From the NCBI GenBank assembly GCA_020055645.1, contig CM034546.1, forward strand, positions 118,594,375-118,658,374: 64,000 bases of DNA, written 5' to 3'. Shown here piece after piece: positions 1 through 12,226 of this stretch (position 1 is its first letter; every line of letters starts with the position of its first letter). The DNA is from Tomocerus qinae (taxonomy: Eukaryota > Arthropoda > Collembola > Entomobryomorpha > Tomoceridae). The notes under the pieces were generated by a model. It was not told the DNA's origin. It worked only from the letters and a program-made list of their open reading frames with translations, and made no database searches. The translations under genes and the position numbers were made by a program.

Positions 1-3000
1 GAATATCTAGTTGAAGTACTTAGGTCTTTATTTAGTCATTGTCAGTTGTGTCAGCTATTGAAACATTCAATTTCCTGTCGTATTTCTTCCATGCACATAA
101 ACAATACTTCTTTCTACATCCCAAACAGAGAGAAAAGTAGAACTTGAATTGCGTCATCATCCTTAATTAACTTTCCATCCATGACAATAATTAATGAACA
201 GAGGCAAGGAGATTTTGAAATGCAAATACATGCTAGAGATCCAAGTCAAACTTTCCAGAGGTAATTGTTAATTCCTGTGTAAAGACCCTAGTATATCATT
301 TAAATATCATAATGAGCCTCGAAGTTCGCAGTGCTGATTATAATCCCTAAATTTAATACCTAAAATGCACTGCATTACACCACAAACACTAAATTATGAA
401 AACAGGAAGGCATCTAGTTTTCTTCCAGCTCAAGATCCTTCATACCAAAGCAAGAAACCATTATCATCAGCAAAATTAACAAATAAATAATTAATTTCTG
501 AGTAAACGAACCATCTGAAAACCGTGGTTTTAACTTATCTACCAAACAGGACAAGTTTACCGGCTCACTGACCAACAATCCTTCCATTAGTAAGATACTC
601 TGTTTTTATTTACGGTAGTATTCCCCGAAATAATTCTTGTGACTAGTTTCATTCAACTACGCCGTACTTTAATCCCTATCATGCATTCCGGCCCTGCAAT
701 GCTTCTCGGAACAAAGCCATGAATGGAAAACTTGAAACAGACGCAGAGATATAAAGAACAAAGGCTCAATTACATCGTTAGCAAAACGACGGGACATGGA
801 TGCAAAACTAAAAGAATTTTCCAGTTCCTACACAAATAAATAATGCATGAAAACTTCCGCCCACGCTAAATACTTTTACAACGTGCACATTGCATGCTTG
901 TCAGTCTCAGCTTCTGAGTGCTTTTGTTTTTCTAACGTCATTGCAGGATCGCATTAATATTTGACCATAATTTATCATTTCCTGAGACTGGGTTACACGA
1001 ATTAATATTATCATAAGTATCCTAGGACCAGAGAAGCATATAAAGTACAACAGTTACCTACTAAGCAAACACTTTGTATCCAATGGCTGATGACGATAAG
1101 AGGAATGAAATATGATGTGCATACGGTCAACAACTTTAGAAGCCTTATATGCACAACTCTGTTAAACAAGCAATGAAAAATTGATTTTCACTCCACGTAG
1201 CATGAAATAAGGAAATAGTGAAAATCTAACATTTTTGTAAATAAAAACCGAGGAGAAAACTGTTCTAACAGAAGTATAGCCATAAATAGCTTTGAGTGCT
1301 ATATCTTAAGTTAGTTATATATGGTACCAAATCCATTATGATTACTCATTTTCGACATGCTACCTAAACCATTATAACGGATAAAAACTTTTGTACGTAA
1401 GAAAAGACGTAATCTAATTTCCATTTTGCATGGGAGTGAGTAGTAGCTTTTGGCGACATGCCATGCTAAAATAGCCATTTAATGCTTTGGCAAGAACTAC
1501 CAATTTATGAGTTACAACATTTCGCATTTTCCAGACATACGAGTTCCCAAATCCCCATTTTTCCGTTTTCTTCTATTGTATGTGTGCCTATAATAATGTA
1601 GTAATGACAAGTTATGATATAATACTCTTATTATATTCTCCGGTAAATATAAATTTGCATCTAGAAGTTTCTTGAATATACTTTTCCAATGTACCCCTCT
1701 TGCATAACTTTTATGATTCATTTTATTCAGGTATCAAAAACGGAAATATGCATTAAAGCGATGAAAAGGTACATAATATGTTCCTGGATGAAATCGCAAT
1801 ATAAAAAGTAAATTGGAAGCCTTCGGCGAACTTTCCTTTGTAGCTAAGTAAGTGGTAACGTGAGTACATAATTTTGAGTTTGTCAAATGGCATAAGATTT
1901 TCAGAGTATGAGTCATGTAAAGTTTTGCAATTAGACTATGTTTACTCCTAGTTGCATATTCCATACAATCTCATTCCCTGTAATTCAATAAGCATACCGA
2001 AAATAATATTAAAGCTAGACTTCATGAGTACTACGTGGGTTGTAACAAAGTATGAATAAGAAATCCACTTCATGAAAATCCATATCATATGCAATAAACC
2101 CAAGTAGTGGCACCAGAAAATTAAAAGCATCTGGTTTCTTGTTGTAACCAGCCCTGTGCCTTTGTTTCTAATACTCCGAGTTATAACCAGTGGGTGTTCA
2201 GTTTAATTGTTATGAAACTAATGAATATATTACAGAATCATGAAAACTCTCATGTGCCTGTATAAACACGAAGAACGAAGCTTATTCAAGAAAATGATTG
2301 AGCAATAACCGGAGAAGCCTAGATTCTCCCATTCACCGGAAACTATAATAACACTGACATCAATTTGGAAAACTAGATTAATTTAAATGTGAACCCTTGT
2401 CTCTAATTGTCATTTGATGTAGAATTTCAACCTGAATTCAGATTCTGTCCTTATTACTCTATCAGTTAATCCATAAAAAATGTCCTAGTTCTAAAAACAA
2501 TAAGGGCGCTCCAATTAGCTATTCATTACCAGTCTGCAAAATCGTCTCGTCAATGTGTTTTCCCTACCAGAGTTGATAATCATTACAGCAACAGCAATTT
2601 CATTGGCATCAGTTATATCTCTCTGCAATGAATGTATCTCTTATAAATTGTCCTTCAGACTACTTTCACTACTTGCAAAGCTTTCTGTCGCAAATGCATA
2701 ATAAATCCTTCAGAAATGTGTTTCAATATTCCATACTGATATTTGATATGAACAAAGTGTAGCACATAGTCAATGTAATTGCTTTTCATTGACATTTGGC
2801 TTGGCGGACCTTAATTTAACTCCAACTACTGCATACTGGGGCAATGCAAATCGAAGAAATTTTATTCTCCATAAAAGTGTTCTACTATTTTCCTGCTGTG
2901 CTTCCACCTTTATTATCATCTGTTAAATATTCAAGAATTTTAATTGAACTGTTGGTAAATTGAAATCCAAAAGAATTTCGACAGTTAAGTTTGAATACTG

Positions 3001-6000
3001 AAATTGAGTCATGAACAAAGTGAAAAGCAGAAATAAAAAGGCAAAGTTCAAAATTCAGAATGAATGGATGCGTCATCAGTGACCGAAAGCACTGAGTACA
3101 ATTCAAACTTACAATTATTAGATAGTTTACAATTTTCTCGTTTAGTACCAATTTAGTATTCGTGTCGACATGAATACTGCTTTGTGATAAAAGAAACTTC
3201 CGGGTTAGTTTGTATTGTAACAAAAAGAGTTGCTTTTAAAAGCATTCAAAAGCGAGTACTATGTATCATAATCATTACGCAACAGATAATGAATGACCTC
3301 ATGCATAAAAGATATAATTCTAATTGAACAGGGCACGAAATATTTCTACTTGCTAACAACTAATATTGAACCAATAACTAAATATTACTTTTGTACAATA
3401 CAGAAGTACTCATTATTGTGACTCTAGTTAGGGGATACCTAGAGGCCAATTTTGATAGCATGAAAGCCACCACTAACTATTTTAATCAAACCAAAATCGA
3501 CTGCTGAGCTTTGCCTTTGTTTATACAGCACCCTTTCACCCATTCCAATTTCATTCACGACAAATCTAACAAACTTGGCATTTCCTTTGTCGTCATTCAG
3601 TTTCCTGTTATATATTACAGCAATTGCACGAGCATGTCTATTTAACAAAGAATGATAGTCTTTTTGTTAGCATTAGAAGACTGGTTTTCTATGTGTATAA
3701 ATAATAAAGTGTTTGTGAAAGACACTAAATGACCCAAAGCAACGATAGTCACCAATTTAATGGCAAAAGTCAACGAGTACTGGATATAACTGGATATATT
3801 TGGATGAATCTAGATTCCAATCCAATAACAAAGTCCCGTAATATTAAGGATAATTTAGCAACGTAAATGAAACAACACCCACGTCTAAGAAAAGCCCTGT
3901 GAATGGAGTAGTCTAAAGGGAAACTGGATTGGGATCTTGGGAATGCCGTTTTAGGTCAAAGCTAAAGTCTTTACTTATCGATGGCGTGTGCGATCAAATG
4001 GGAAATAAAATTAAATTGCACAGAATTTCTTTCTAACATCACTTTTTACACTTACCCTCGGCACTCGTTCGATTTCAGATAGAAATTCTCATAAAAAAGT
4101 CACACCCAAGCATTACACTTACTCCAATACCAACAAGAAATGCTACTACGCTAAGTCAAGTAAAAGCTTTTATGGATCCATGATCTTAGGATATGTACCT
4201 ACTTTCTCTCGCTTACTCTCTCTCTCTCTCGCTTACTCTGCCTTGCTCACTACTTTAATTGACTACAGATGAACATCGACTTCCTATTACATCCGTAATG
4301 TGCGCAGAAAACAGGAAATTATACGGGAAAATTCTCTTATAAAAGATAAGTTTAGTACATAATTTCGTTACGTTTTCCGAATATGAGCTTCAAATCCAAG
4401 TTTTTTAGTAGTAGTATAATAATTTACACCGAACAACTGTACTACAATAGATATAAGGATGCAGGAGCATGGAATATAGTAAATAGGGGTGTAAAGTCTA
4501 CAGTAATTCTTCTTTTTATTGAAAAGTACTAAATTAAACTCGAAAAAAGGATACTTATTAGCTGGAAAAAGAGTCCTTCCTAAAAAATTTAATTTTTCGT
4601 CATTTTTTTTAAATAAGGTGTCGAAACCTTAGCTAATGTACTTTTGGTTTGTAGTATGCAATGACATTTCCTTTGAAAGAGCAAGTTACAACAAGACATG
4701 AATTCGTCGTAATGGAATAAACAAAGCATTTGTGTATATAAATGTTTTAGCGGATGTTACTGTCACATCAAAAAACTTTAACAAAGGCATTTAAAGAGTC
4801 GAATACTTGTAAATAGTTAATAGGACGGATCCTTTAACATAGGTAGTATGTGTATTCATTTGCTAAAAGATTTAGTTACCTAATTTCAAGTTGACTTTTC
4901 TCGTTCTACAAAAGGTAAGTGTAGATATTCTATTTGCCACAAGCATTATAGCTTTTGACTATTCGAGTATGTTTTATTTGGTCTGTCTGAAGTTTCCGAG
5001 TAAGAAACGTGAGTTTCTGGGTTGAGGTAGATTTTTGAGTTAGGTATCTAGTTTAAGAAGTTAATAAGATAAGAGTTGAGCTAGTAAGGAAATGTAATCA
5101 ACGCGAGATATATGACGAATTTATTTAGCTTCTGTGTAAACTCGTATAACAAAGTTGACTTTGATGAGTAACATGAGAAAATGGTAAGAAAATCTAGTAT
5201 ATAGAAGTCAGTTAAGAAGTGGATGGCATGCTCCGTTGAATCTTGTGGGCATGCACTTTCTACGTTAATAATAACTTCAGAAGAGAAGTCATAAAGTTAA
5301 CCTCCTATGTTTTGCATAACTTCGTCAAGCATGACTCGCATAAATTCTTAGATTTGACTCATTTGACTATATCCACTGCTAAACTACTATTTACACTGTT
5401 GCCAATACAAAATTCGAGAAGGTTCTGTTTTTTGAGCGACATCCCAAAGTTTGAATAGAAAATTCTAGAGATATTTTTTATATCAGAGTTGTGTAAATTT
5501 AAGCTCTCGATAAGAAAAGAAATTGAAGTGAAAAAGAGATAGTGAAAGGAGAAAGTTTTATTATACCTGTAAAAGTTTAAGCTAAACAGCTACAACAGAA
5601 TTTGCTTTCTGACGTTGTCCAAGCTAATTCCCTTTACGACAGGCGAGGAGTTAACAAACTCTCTAAAGGAAAGGAATTGCCTGAAAGAAATTCCTCGTCA
5701 GAGACACTCTGTCTACTACTTCTGTATTTTTACATAGAAAATCTCTATAGGATTGGGTTCGAAAAACTCGAGTTGTATTTCAGTAAATCTGCCTGCGTAA
5801 ATTTTAACTGACTGTATTTTCCCATCTCTGCTGCCAAGACGTGATAGTACTTCATTTTGTATTGCGTCAGATGTACGGAAAAGTATAGATAAATGCAATT
5901 ATGCCTTCAAGACACGTCACGTCACACTAAGAGAACTACGAGATAACAAAAAGTCTCTTTGATAAACCGTGGGCGTGATTTTCAAGAGAAAATAAATATG

Positions 6001-6486
6001 TTTCTGCTTCTGAAAGAATGAAAGAAAATAAATTGAAAATTCTCTTTCACAAGCAGCAACTCAGTAGCATGTAGATCCCAGGAGGAGGTAGCATTTCTGA
6101 ACGCCAAATGTTAATATTAAATTACCGAGAAAAATGGGAAATTCTCTAAATCTGAATAATGATGAGCAAATGGAAGGAAATACGATTCTAAATCTGAATA
6201 ATGAGGAAAGACGTAATTCCGTTCCGTAGGTATTTTCTTCATTTTCTACGTACATTGTCTACTAGCAATTAATTTCATGATTAACAGTCACGGTAATTCG
6301 AGGTAATTCAATGATTACTAAGTTGTTGTGCCAGAACAAATTTTACCCTTACCTAGGACCAGGTGATGAACATTGCATAGTGACAATTATGACTACCTCA
6401 AGGAAAGCTTACTTAACCGAAAATTACGGAATAAACATCATTACCTGTCAGTCCTAATGCGCATTTATTCAACCAAATTGCTTTTC
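1..6486. other. AT-rich non-coding stretch, probably intron of the ITG-like gene
   Basis: No convincing exon found on either strand. It holds a CT-rich simple repeat with two CGCTTACTCT motifs around 4203-4240, and a duplicated 18-bp word (TCTAAATCTGAATAATGA) near 6134 and 6187. The expected remaining exons of the ITG-like precursor (second cysteine block, ITG peptide with dibasic sites) were looked for on the minus strand and not seen. Open frames here are short and lack recognisable domains. Confidence 0.5.
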
Positions 6487-6514
6487 AGACACGCACTCAG
6501 TCATTACAATCACA

Positions 6515-6862
6515 ATGAAGTCAAAAATAAAGTTATTTAGCATGGATGTGCGAGCACTTTCTTATTATTTTCTGCTACTTTCTGGATTCATCCAGCATGC
6601 TCTCAATTGCTATTCTGTTGGTTTTGTTAGTGACAACGTAATGCACAAAGGGATTAACAAGCGTATCTTATCCATGTATAATAGTTTCAAGTAAGTATTA
6701 GTACCTCTACTGTAGTGACATAATAATTATTTACCACACTACTAAACCGACAGTCAGGGACGAAGAGCCGACGACAAGCTCCCTTTGAAACTTGGCATTC
6801 TACACTCTAATGAAAAACGTATGCAGATTAATCTAGCCATTTATGATGTGGTTGGTATGTAA
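6515..6862 (+). CDS. putative small secreted peptide precursor, unrecognised
   Basis: Two-exon model, 6515-6690 and 6754-6862, joined in phase (codon split AA|T) to give 94 residues. It lies antisense inside the long third intron of the ITG-like gene. A good acceptor (TTGCTTTTCAG ending at 6488) precedes the start, and the donor is a strong GTAAGTA; the 63-bp intron ends in GACAG. A hydrophobic leader covers about residues 14-30 after the second Met (SYYFLLLSGFIQHAL). Prohormone-style cleavage sites follow: KR at 49-50, GRR at 61-63 (amidation-type) and EKR at 79-81. These would release ILSMYNSFNQ (possibly amidated) plus a C-terminal piece starting MQINLAIYDVV. The reading may continue through a donor at 6855 (GTATGT). 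I do not recognise the peptide. Short open frames are common in AT-rich DNA, so this needs transcript support. Confidence 0.3.
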
Positions 6863-7062
6863 AAGTGCATTTCTCTGTAGCTTACATGAAATACTGTGAA
6901 CATGGTCCTAATGGACAGACAACTAATGCGGAGAACTAAACTAAGTGGTAACTGCATACATTAGCAAATGAGGGTCGTAAAATGAAAGGAGCCAGTTGTA
7001 ACTATTATAGGACTTATACACACGTGCTACGCTACTATTAAAGTAAGAGTTGGCTAGCTTAC

Positions 7063-10000
7063 CGTATTGTTTCTTTGCTTCGGATACTGGGATGCAGGTC
7101 TTGATATCTGAGCCAGAGCAAATTAATCCAGACTCACAGTCGCTATCACGCTCGCACATTTCTCCTTGCTTTGCTCCAAACGTCGGTAAACATGTGCCCA
7201 ACACTAACAAACACAAAAACAATTTTAGCCATTTATGCCATGCTCTCATTACACTGCCTCTGCTTACTACATGATTTTATCATCTTTAAGTTAATGAACT
7301 CTCATAATAATTATATGTACCATAAACCTAAAGCCTAAGCAAAGAGTTAAATGTATATGACCAGCCTTTTTAGGAATTTTTTCAAAATAATCAGTATAAA
7401 ATGTAGGTGCTAAAATATTTCCTTAAGAAGTAGTAAATAGTAGAATAAATCCAGCATGGCTGTAATGTTAACTTTCTGCTGTAATTAACTGGTAAATTAT
7501 ATCCCCTTGAGGGACAGCTATTAGTTCGGTTGCACAACAGAGTATCCCTACTTGTAAAGTGTTGTTAATTGCTTTTGTAAGTTGATTTAATTAAGTGTTA
7601 TCTATGTCTGAGGTGTGCTCCTAGCGTGGGATTATATTTTATATAGCCAATTGTTTTGTGTTAGGTATACTATATCGATACCTATACGCCTACACTAATA
7701 CACTATGCTATTATTGGCTAAAATACACATTTATAGAATAGTCTTTTCAGTTTCATCAATTTATCACTGAAATATTTTGTAAGTGATGTCTTATTTACAT
7801 TATTTCAATTTAAGGCTAATGGATAAATCTTTTTTTGGACTATTACATGTTAAAATAAAATACTCACCTCCATCAACATCAACACAGGCATGACCAGGAC
7901 AGCAGTGTTCATTAGCAGTGCACTTTTTTCCATAACAAGCCTCTTGTGGAGATCCTTCGGAGATTCCTTCGTTCATCACCTCCTCCAATTCGCCCTTTTC
8001 TATCTTCTGAGATAAAAAAATATTAAAATTTTGCAAATTTTGTGGACAGAGACAGATGGAGGCGAAAAAGAAACATGAAACCGAGATTTTTATGCATTTA
8101 GCATTCAATCATGATATGATCATCGTTATTCTCTATAAAGATCAAGAGAGAAGTCTTCATGGTATTGGAATGTATGGCTGCAGAAGGAATGAATAACCTT
8201 CAAAGTCATAACCTTATTGTGATCTGTTTTGACATCTTAGAGTTTGTAAGAAGATTTAGTTTGTAGGGCAGTTCATGGCTTGGATAAAGAAGAATGTGAC
8301 TTTCTAACAAAAATTGGGGACAGAGTAAATAATGGCAATAATTTTCACTGAGTACAGTCTCTTCTGTGACAATATCATTTGGTATAGAATCTTAGTACTT
8401 GAAAACAAGGACAAACAGTCGAAAGTGTCAAATGAACATAATGATGAAGATGTGTTCATTTAGGTGTTCATAAGTTAATATACAAATAAGGTAAATAACA
8501 GAGTAAATATACTGAGCAAAAGTTTCATTCATGTGTTTACGTGCCTAACTAAGGTATAAATAGATCAAAATAATAATATATTTGTATGTAAGTAGTGCTT
8601 GTTCCAGTTTCTTGTGAAAAATAGTTGAAATTCAAAATGAGGGATGAATATACATTACACCTGTATTATGTGGCACAATAATATTGTCACATACTTTATT
8701 TCCCTTTGAAAAGTTACCCACCCACGTAATCTTCTAGTGAAAAGATCCGCGTCAGTGAATCATCTGAAATACAATCTCATTTATTTATCGTTGGCCAGCG
8801 TGCGTCATCGTGAAGTCAGTGACTGTACATATTTAAATATGGGAGAGTATTTCAATATGATGCATACCGCAAGGTACTTTACTTGAAGAACGTGACTTGA
8901 CACTATTTTTGATGTGGTCTCAAACTGAGAAGCATTTCCTATTAGTCTGGTTGGCGTGAAAAGCCCTTGAGGGGTATTCCTTATTCAGTAGGTAAGCCAA
9001 AAGTGTAAATATTTGATGGGAAACTGTCATCTCGGAAACACATTTTACATGTAGTTACTCTGAGGTTATCAAACATTTAATTCCGTCCGAGTGCGATAAT
9101 TTTTCAGTGGGAATCCTCAATGTCCAGTTTGTGAAAAGGGTGCGGAATATTTCACCTGGCAAAATTCAATCATTGGAATTTGAACTATTTAAAGCTACAT
9201 TTTACTTTGGGCTATGATGCAACAGAAAATAGAGACATTAAATTGGAAATAGGTAGAGCTAGTTGAAAATGACATTGATCTTTGGTAAACATAAGTTTGA
9301 CACGTTTGACAGCATTTTAATCCAGGGGGTTCAATTTCGATAACATATCATAGTCATGAGTGTCAAATAGTTCAAGCCCAAGTGTAGAATACACTCGCAT
9401 TTATCCATTTAATTAATGTTTTCAATAATTTACCCCTACGCATACCTCCATGTACTAAATTTAGCATATGAAGGTATGCGTTGGGGTACATTATTGAAAA
9501 CATTAATTAGCAGGCAAGAGAAAGCTTAAGATATCGCGCAGTTAACATGTATTAAAATGTTAGGAAACATGTAGTATGAATTTTCGGTTAGTATAATAGT
9601 CCAATCTCACGCCACGTCCGAAGTTTTACACCTAACTCTGATTGGGGCAAGTGGATCTAGTAAGTGATTGCATATAAAATATAAATATTGTAATCATTGG
9701 CTGCGTTCTAAGTCTAGCACCTCAATCCCCTAATGGTCAGCTATCCCATTGGTGCATAATTGAAACCGATAAATGAATCAGTCGCTGTTAAATTTTAATA
9801 GTGCATTTGTTTACCTAAACTAAATATTCACTGCTCAATGCGTCGCGACTGAATATTTTTAAAGAATTGCGCGGTAGTTTCTTTGTTTAAACAAATCAGA
9901 CCATTTGCATCTGTTTTCTGGGTGAAAGGAACTTTTATTAGTTTTTGTATTCCTAAAACTTGGGTTTGTCTATTACAGAGTATATTCTTTTCCGCTTGTC

Positions 10001-12219
10001 TATCTTTTGTAGTCAATTTCAGAAAGAAACTACAAAAGAAAAGAGACGAGAAGAGAAAAAAGGTAGAAAACAGCTATGTATTGTCTTGAATTCGAAATAG
10101 AGTAGCAATGTACCATGTCGACTGTTTAGCGACTGTAAAGCCGTGGAAGATTCTTTGAGTATTCCTCTTGAGTGCATCGTTTGTTTTCTATCGTATCGCC
10201 AGAATCTCATTGTTTCGTCTTCCTTCCCGAAAAATGGGAAGTGGGAATACGGACTTGATTACGTAAGGATTCTTACGATTACGACTACAGCAGCAGAGCA
10301 GTACAGATAGACATTTCGATTTTCACTTGGATCTCTGCATTAATACTGTATTGTGCCAAAACTTTTTGATTCGTTGCCAAGATTGGATGTTTTAATGGAA
10401 GTGCTACAAGTACTACCTACTCAACTTCCAAAATGCAACTATAAGTAGCTGACGTTTTCAGCGGGAGGGAATTACAGAAGAAAAGCTTACGGTTACAATA
10501 TTTAGGTTCTTTCAATTGAATCTATGATTCGATATGCTTTCTACTACTTTCACCAAAAGGGCGTGATCAATATTTTGAATTTAATCAATTGCAATAACAA
10601 CTGTGCATTTTCTACCCAAACAAAATGTGGCCCACATGCTGTCCCGTTGAACTAAGAAATATTCTCTATGCTTATTGTTCCGCCCACAGAAGGTCTTTTT
10701 CGTAGTCCATAATATAAGTATTACATCGTAATAATATTGCACTTTAGTCGACACGTAACAATAAGGATGATGGGTTTGTAATGCAATGGCTTTCTACTAC
10801 TAACCAAGTGAACGAGTACGAGTGGGCGACATAACACACTCAATGGTACTACTCCATAACAAAAGACAAAGCACATTTTACTTTGACACTGCGGATATCG
10901 ACTTAAATTGCATTTGTCCGCCTCTTGGTCCTTACAATACACTTTGTTAACTTTAAGTTGCTTTTTTCCTTCTAAAATAATGCTACAAGTTCAAACTAAG
11001 CATTTAGTATTATCGACACGTACATTTTACGATATCCTTGTCACGTTGAATAATCTCGTTTTCTAACTTTAAAGGCTTTATACTATGTGCTGAATCACCT
11101 TTTTTATTTGTATTTATAACTCAATTGAAGGTTACATAAAAGTGTCGCTGGCAAACAAAGTCAATTTTACCTATTATCGTTGACAGTGAAAACTCTTGTA
11201 CTAAAACTACAAAGTTTTATCGTTTTACGTTTTACAGAGTACAGAGTTTTACACTCAGGATTACTCCATTACGTATTCAAGCCATTTTGATCGTATATTT
11301 TATACAGTGCGGGCCTTATTGTTCCTCATGGAATTCATTAACTGCAACGAATTTGATTTTTATTTGCATAGAGCCATTATTGCAAGGAAAATGAGGGCTT
11401 CACTATCTGTATGTGAATGCGAAGCTAAAAGGGATATTTCTGCAAACATTAACTATTTGCACTTTGTTGCGACTTTCGATTATTTGTTCGCATCATAAAA
11501 TCCCCATTCTAGATAATCAGCAAACACAGGCAGGTTCCATTCCCCAATCGAAACATGATCCGCGATGACATTTAGTTATCTGATATCTGTATAGTATTGG
11601 CATACTGTAATACGGGCGACTAGGATTTTTGCAATAAGAGACCTACAACTCTACTTAATTCCCTAAGCTCTATGTTTGCATTGTGAAGAGAATACAGGTT
11701 TGTTCCATAGAAATTCAATTCCGAAGGCAAATTGAATACAGGATTATGAGGAGCGATGAGAGCGCAATTCACATGTGCAAAATCAATAAGTACTTTCGTC
11801 ATCTCACGCTGTCATTTGTTGGAAATGTGTTCGTTTAGTGTAGGACATTTGAATCTTCTATTTCATTTCAGAAAAATCCAATCATCTATGAATGCATTTA
11901 TGATTGCAGCATTTTAGAGCTACGGTGGAAAAGAGTTCGGAGATAGATAGAGATAGAAGGAATAGATTAAAGAAGGTGAAAGGTTGAAATGTTTTGTCGG
12001 GGGTAGAAAAGGGAGGATGAGCAGTCGAGAAGAGAGAGAGATGAAAGGTGGGATGAAAAGACTTACGTTAATAAGTGGTTGGAGTTTGTAGGAGCTGAAT
12101 CCGCCATAACCGAGATTGGAGAGGAGCTCAGGACTGAAACGGTTGAATAAACCACCCCAGCCGTGGCACACTCCGGTGAAGAGCACTGTTAGCGTCAGCG
12201 TACACAATAGAGATTTCAT
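7063..12219 (-). CDS. ITG-like peptide / prohormone-3 family neuropeptide precursor (5' exons, 3' part not seen)
   Basis: Secreted, cysteine-rich neuropeptide-type precursor known in insects as ITG-like or prohormone-3; its receptor and role are poorly understood. Exons, read on the minus strand: 12219-12067 (phase 0 out), 8006-7868 (phase 1 out), 7203-7063 (phase 1 out). Exon 1 encodes a signal peptide (residues 1-20, MKSLLCTL...CHG) followed by WGGLFNRFSPELLSNLGYGG, the hallmark mature N-terminus of the family. Exons 2 and 3 join to give CYGKKCTANEHCCPGHACVD, then GTCLP and CERDSDCESGLIC, the expected cysteine pattern. Donors are GTAAGT, GTGAGT and GTAAGC; acceptors are TCAG and TTAG. A TTGCAG just before the ATG suggests a 5' UTR intron. 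About 144 codons are assembled. The last part of the family (a second Cys block and the ITG peptide) was not found down to base 1, so the gene probably runs off the left edge. Family identity is secure; exon 4 onward is unknown. Confidence 0.85.
8007..12066 (-). other. intron 1 of the ITG-like gene
   Basis: About 4.06 kb between exon 1 (ending in AAC, donor GTAAGT) and exon 2 (acceptor TTTATCTCAG). It contains a long hairpin at 9409-9510, described separately. No coding exon was recognised. Confidence 0.7.
9409..9510. repeat. 42-bp inverted repeat with 18-nt loop (hairpin)
   Basis: Arms 9409-9450 and 9469-9510 are reverse complements over 42 positions with four mismatches, one of them at the very end. 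The loop is 9451-9468 and itself contains the palindrome CTAAATTTAG. The dimensions suit either a precursor-microRNA-like foldback or a tiny palindromic MITE. The arms begin with TTAATTAATG, so a TTAA-type target site is possible but not shown. No similarity to a microRNA that I know was noticed. Confidence 0.75.
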
Positions 12220-12226
12220 TTTCCTG

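Noticed and set aside
3439..3648. 69-codon minus-strand frame with fairly coding-like composition
   Set aside because: No recognisable family, signal or splice context.
5243..5458. Frame with REVIKLTSYVLHNFVKHD, faintly like the LHN segment of Harbinger-type transposases
   Set aside because: Match limited to a few residues; no catalytic DDE motifs or inverted repeats found nearby.
7204..7249. Hydrophobic N-terminus (MRAWHKWLKLFLCLLVLG) in front of the ITG-like exon 3, resembling a signal peptide
   Set aside because: It reads through a polypyrimidine tract and TTAG acceptor at 7204; joining exon 2 in phase gives the family sequence VDGVLGTCLP, so this is intron.
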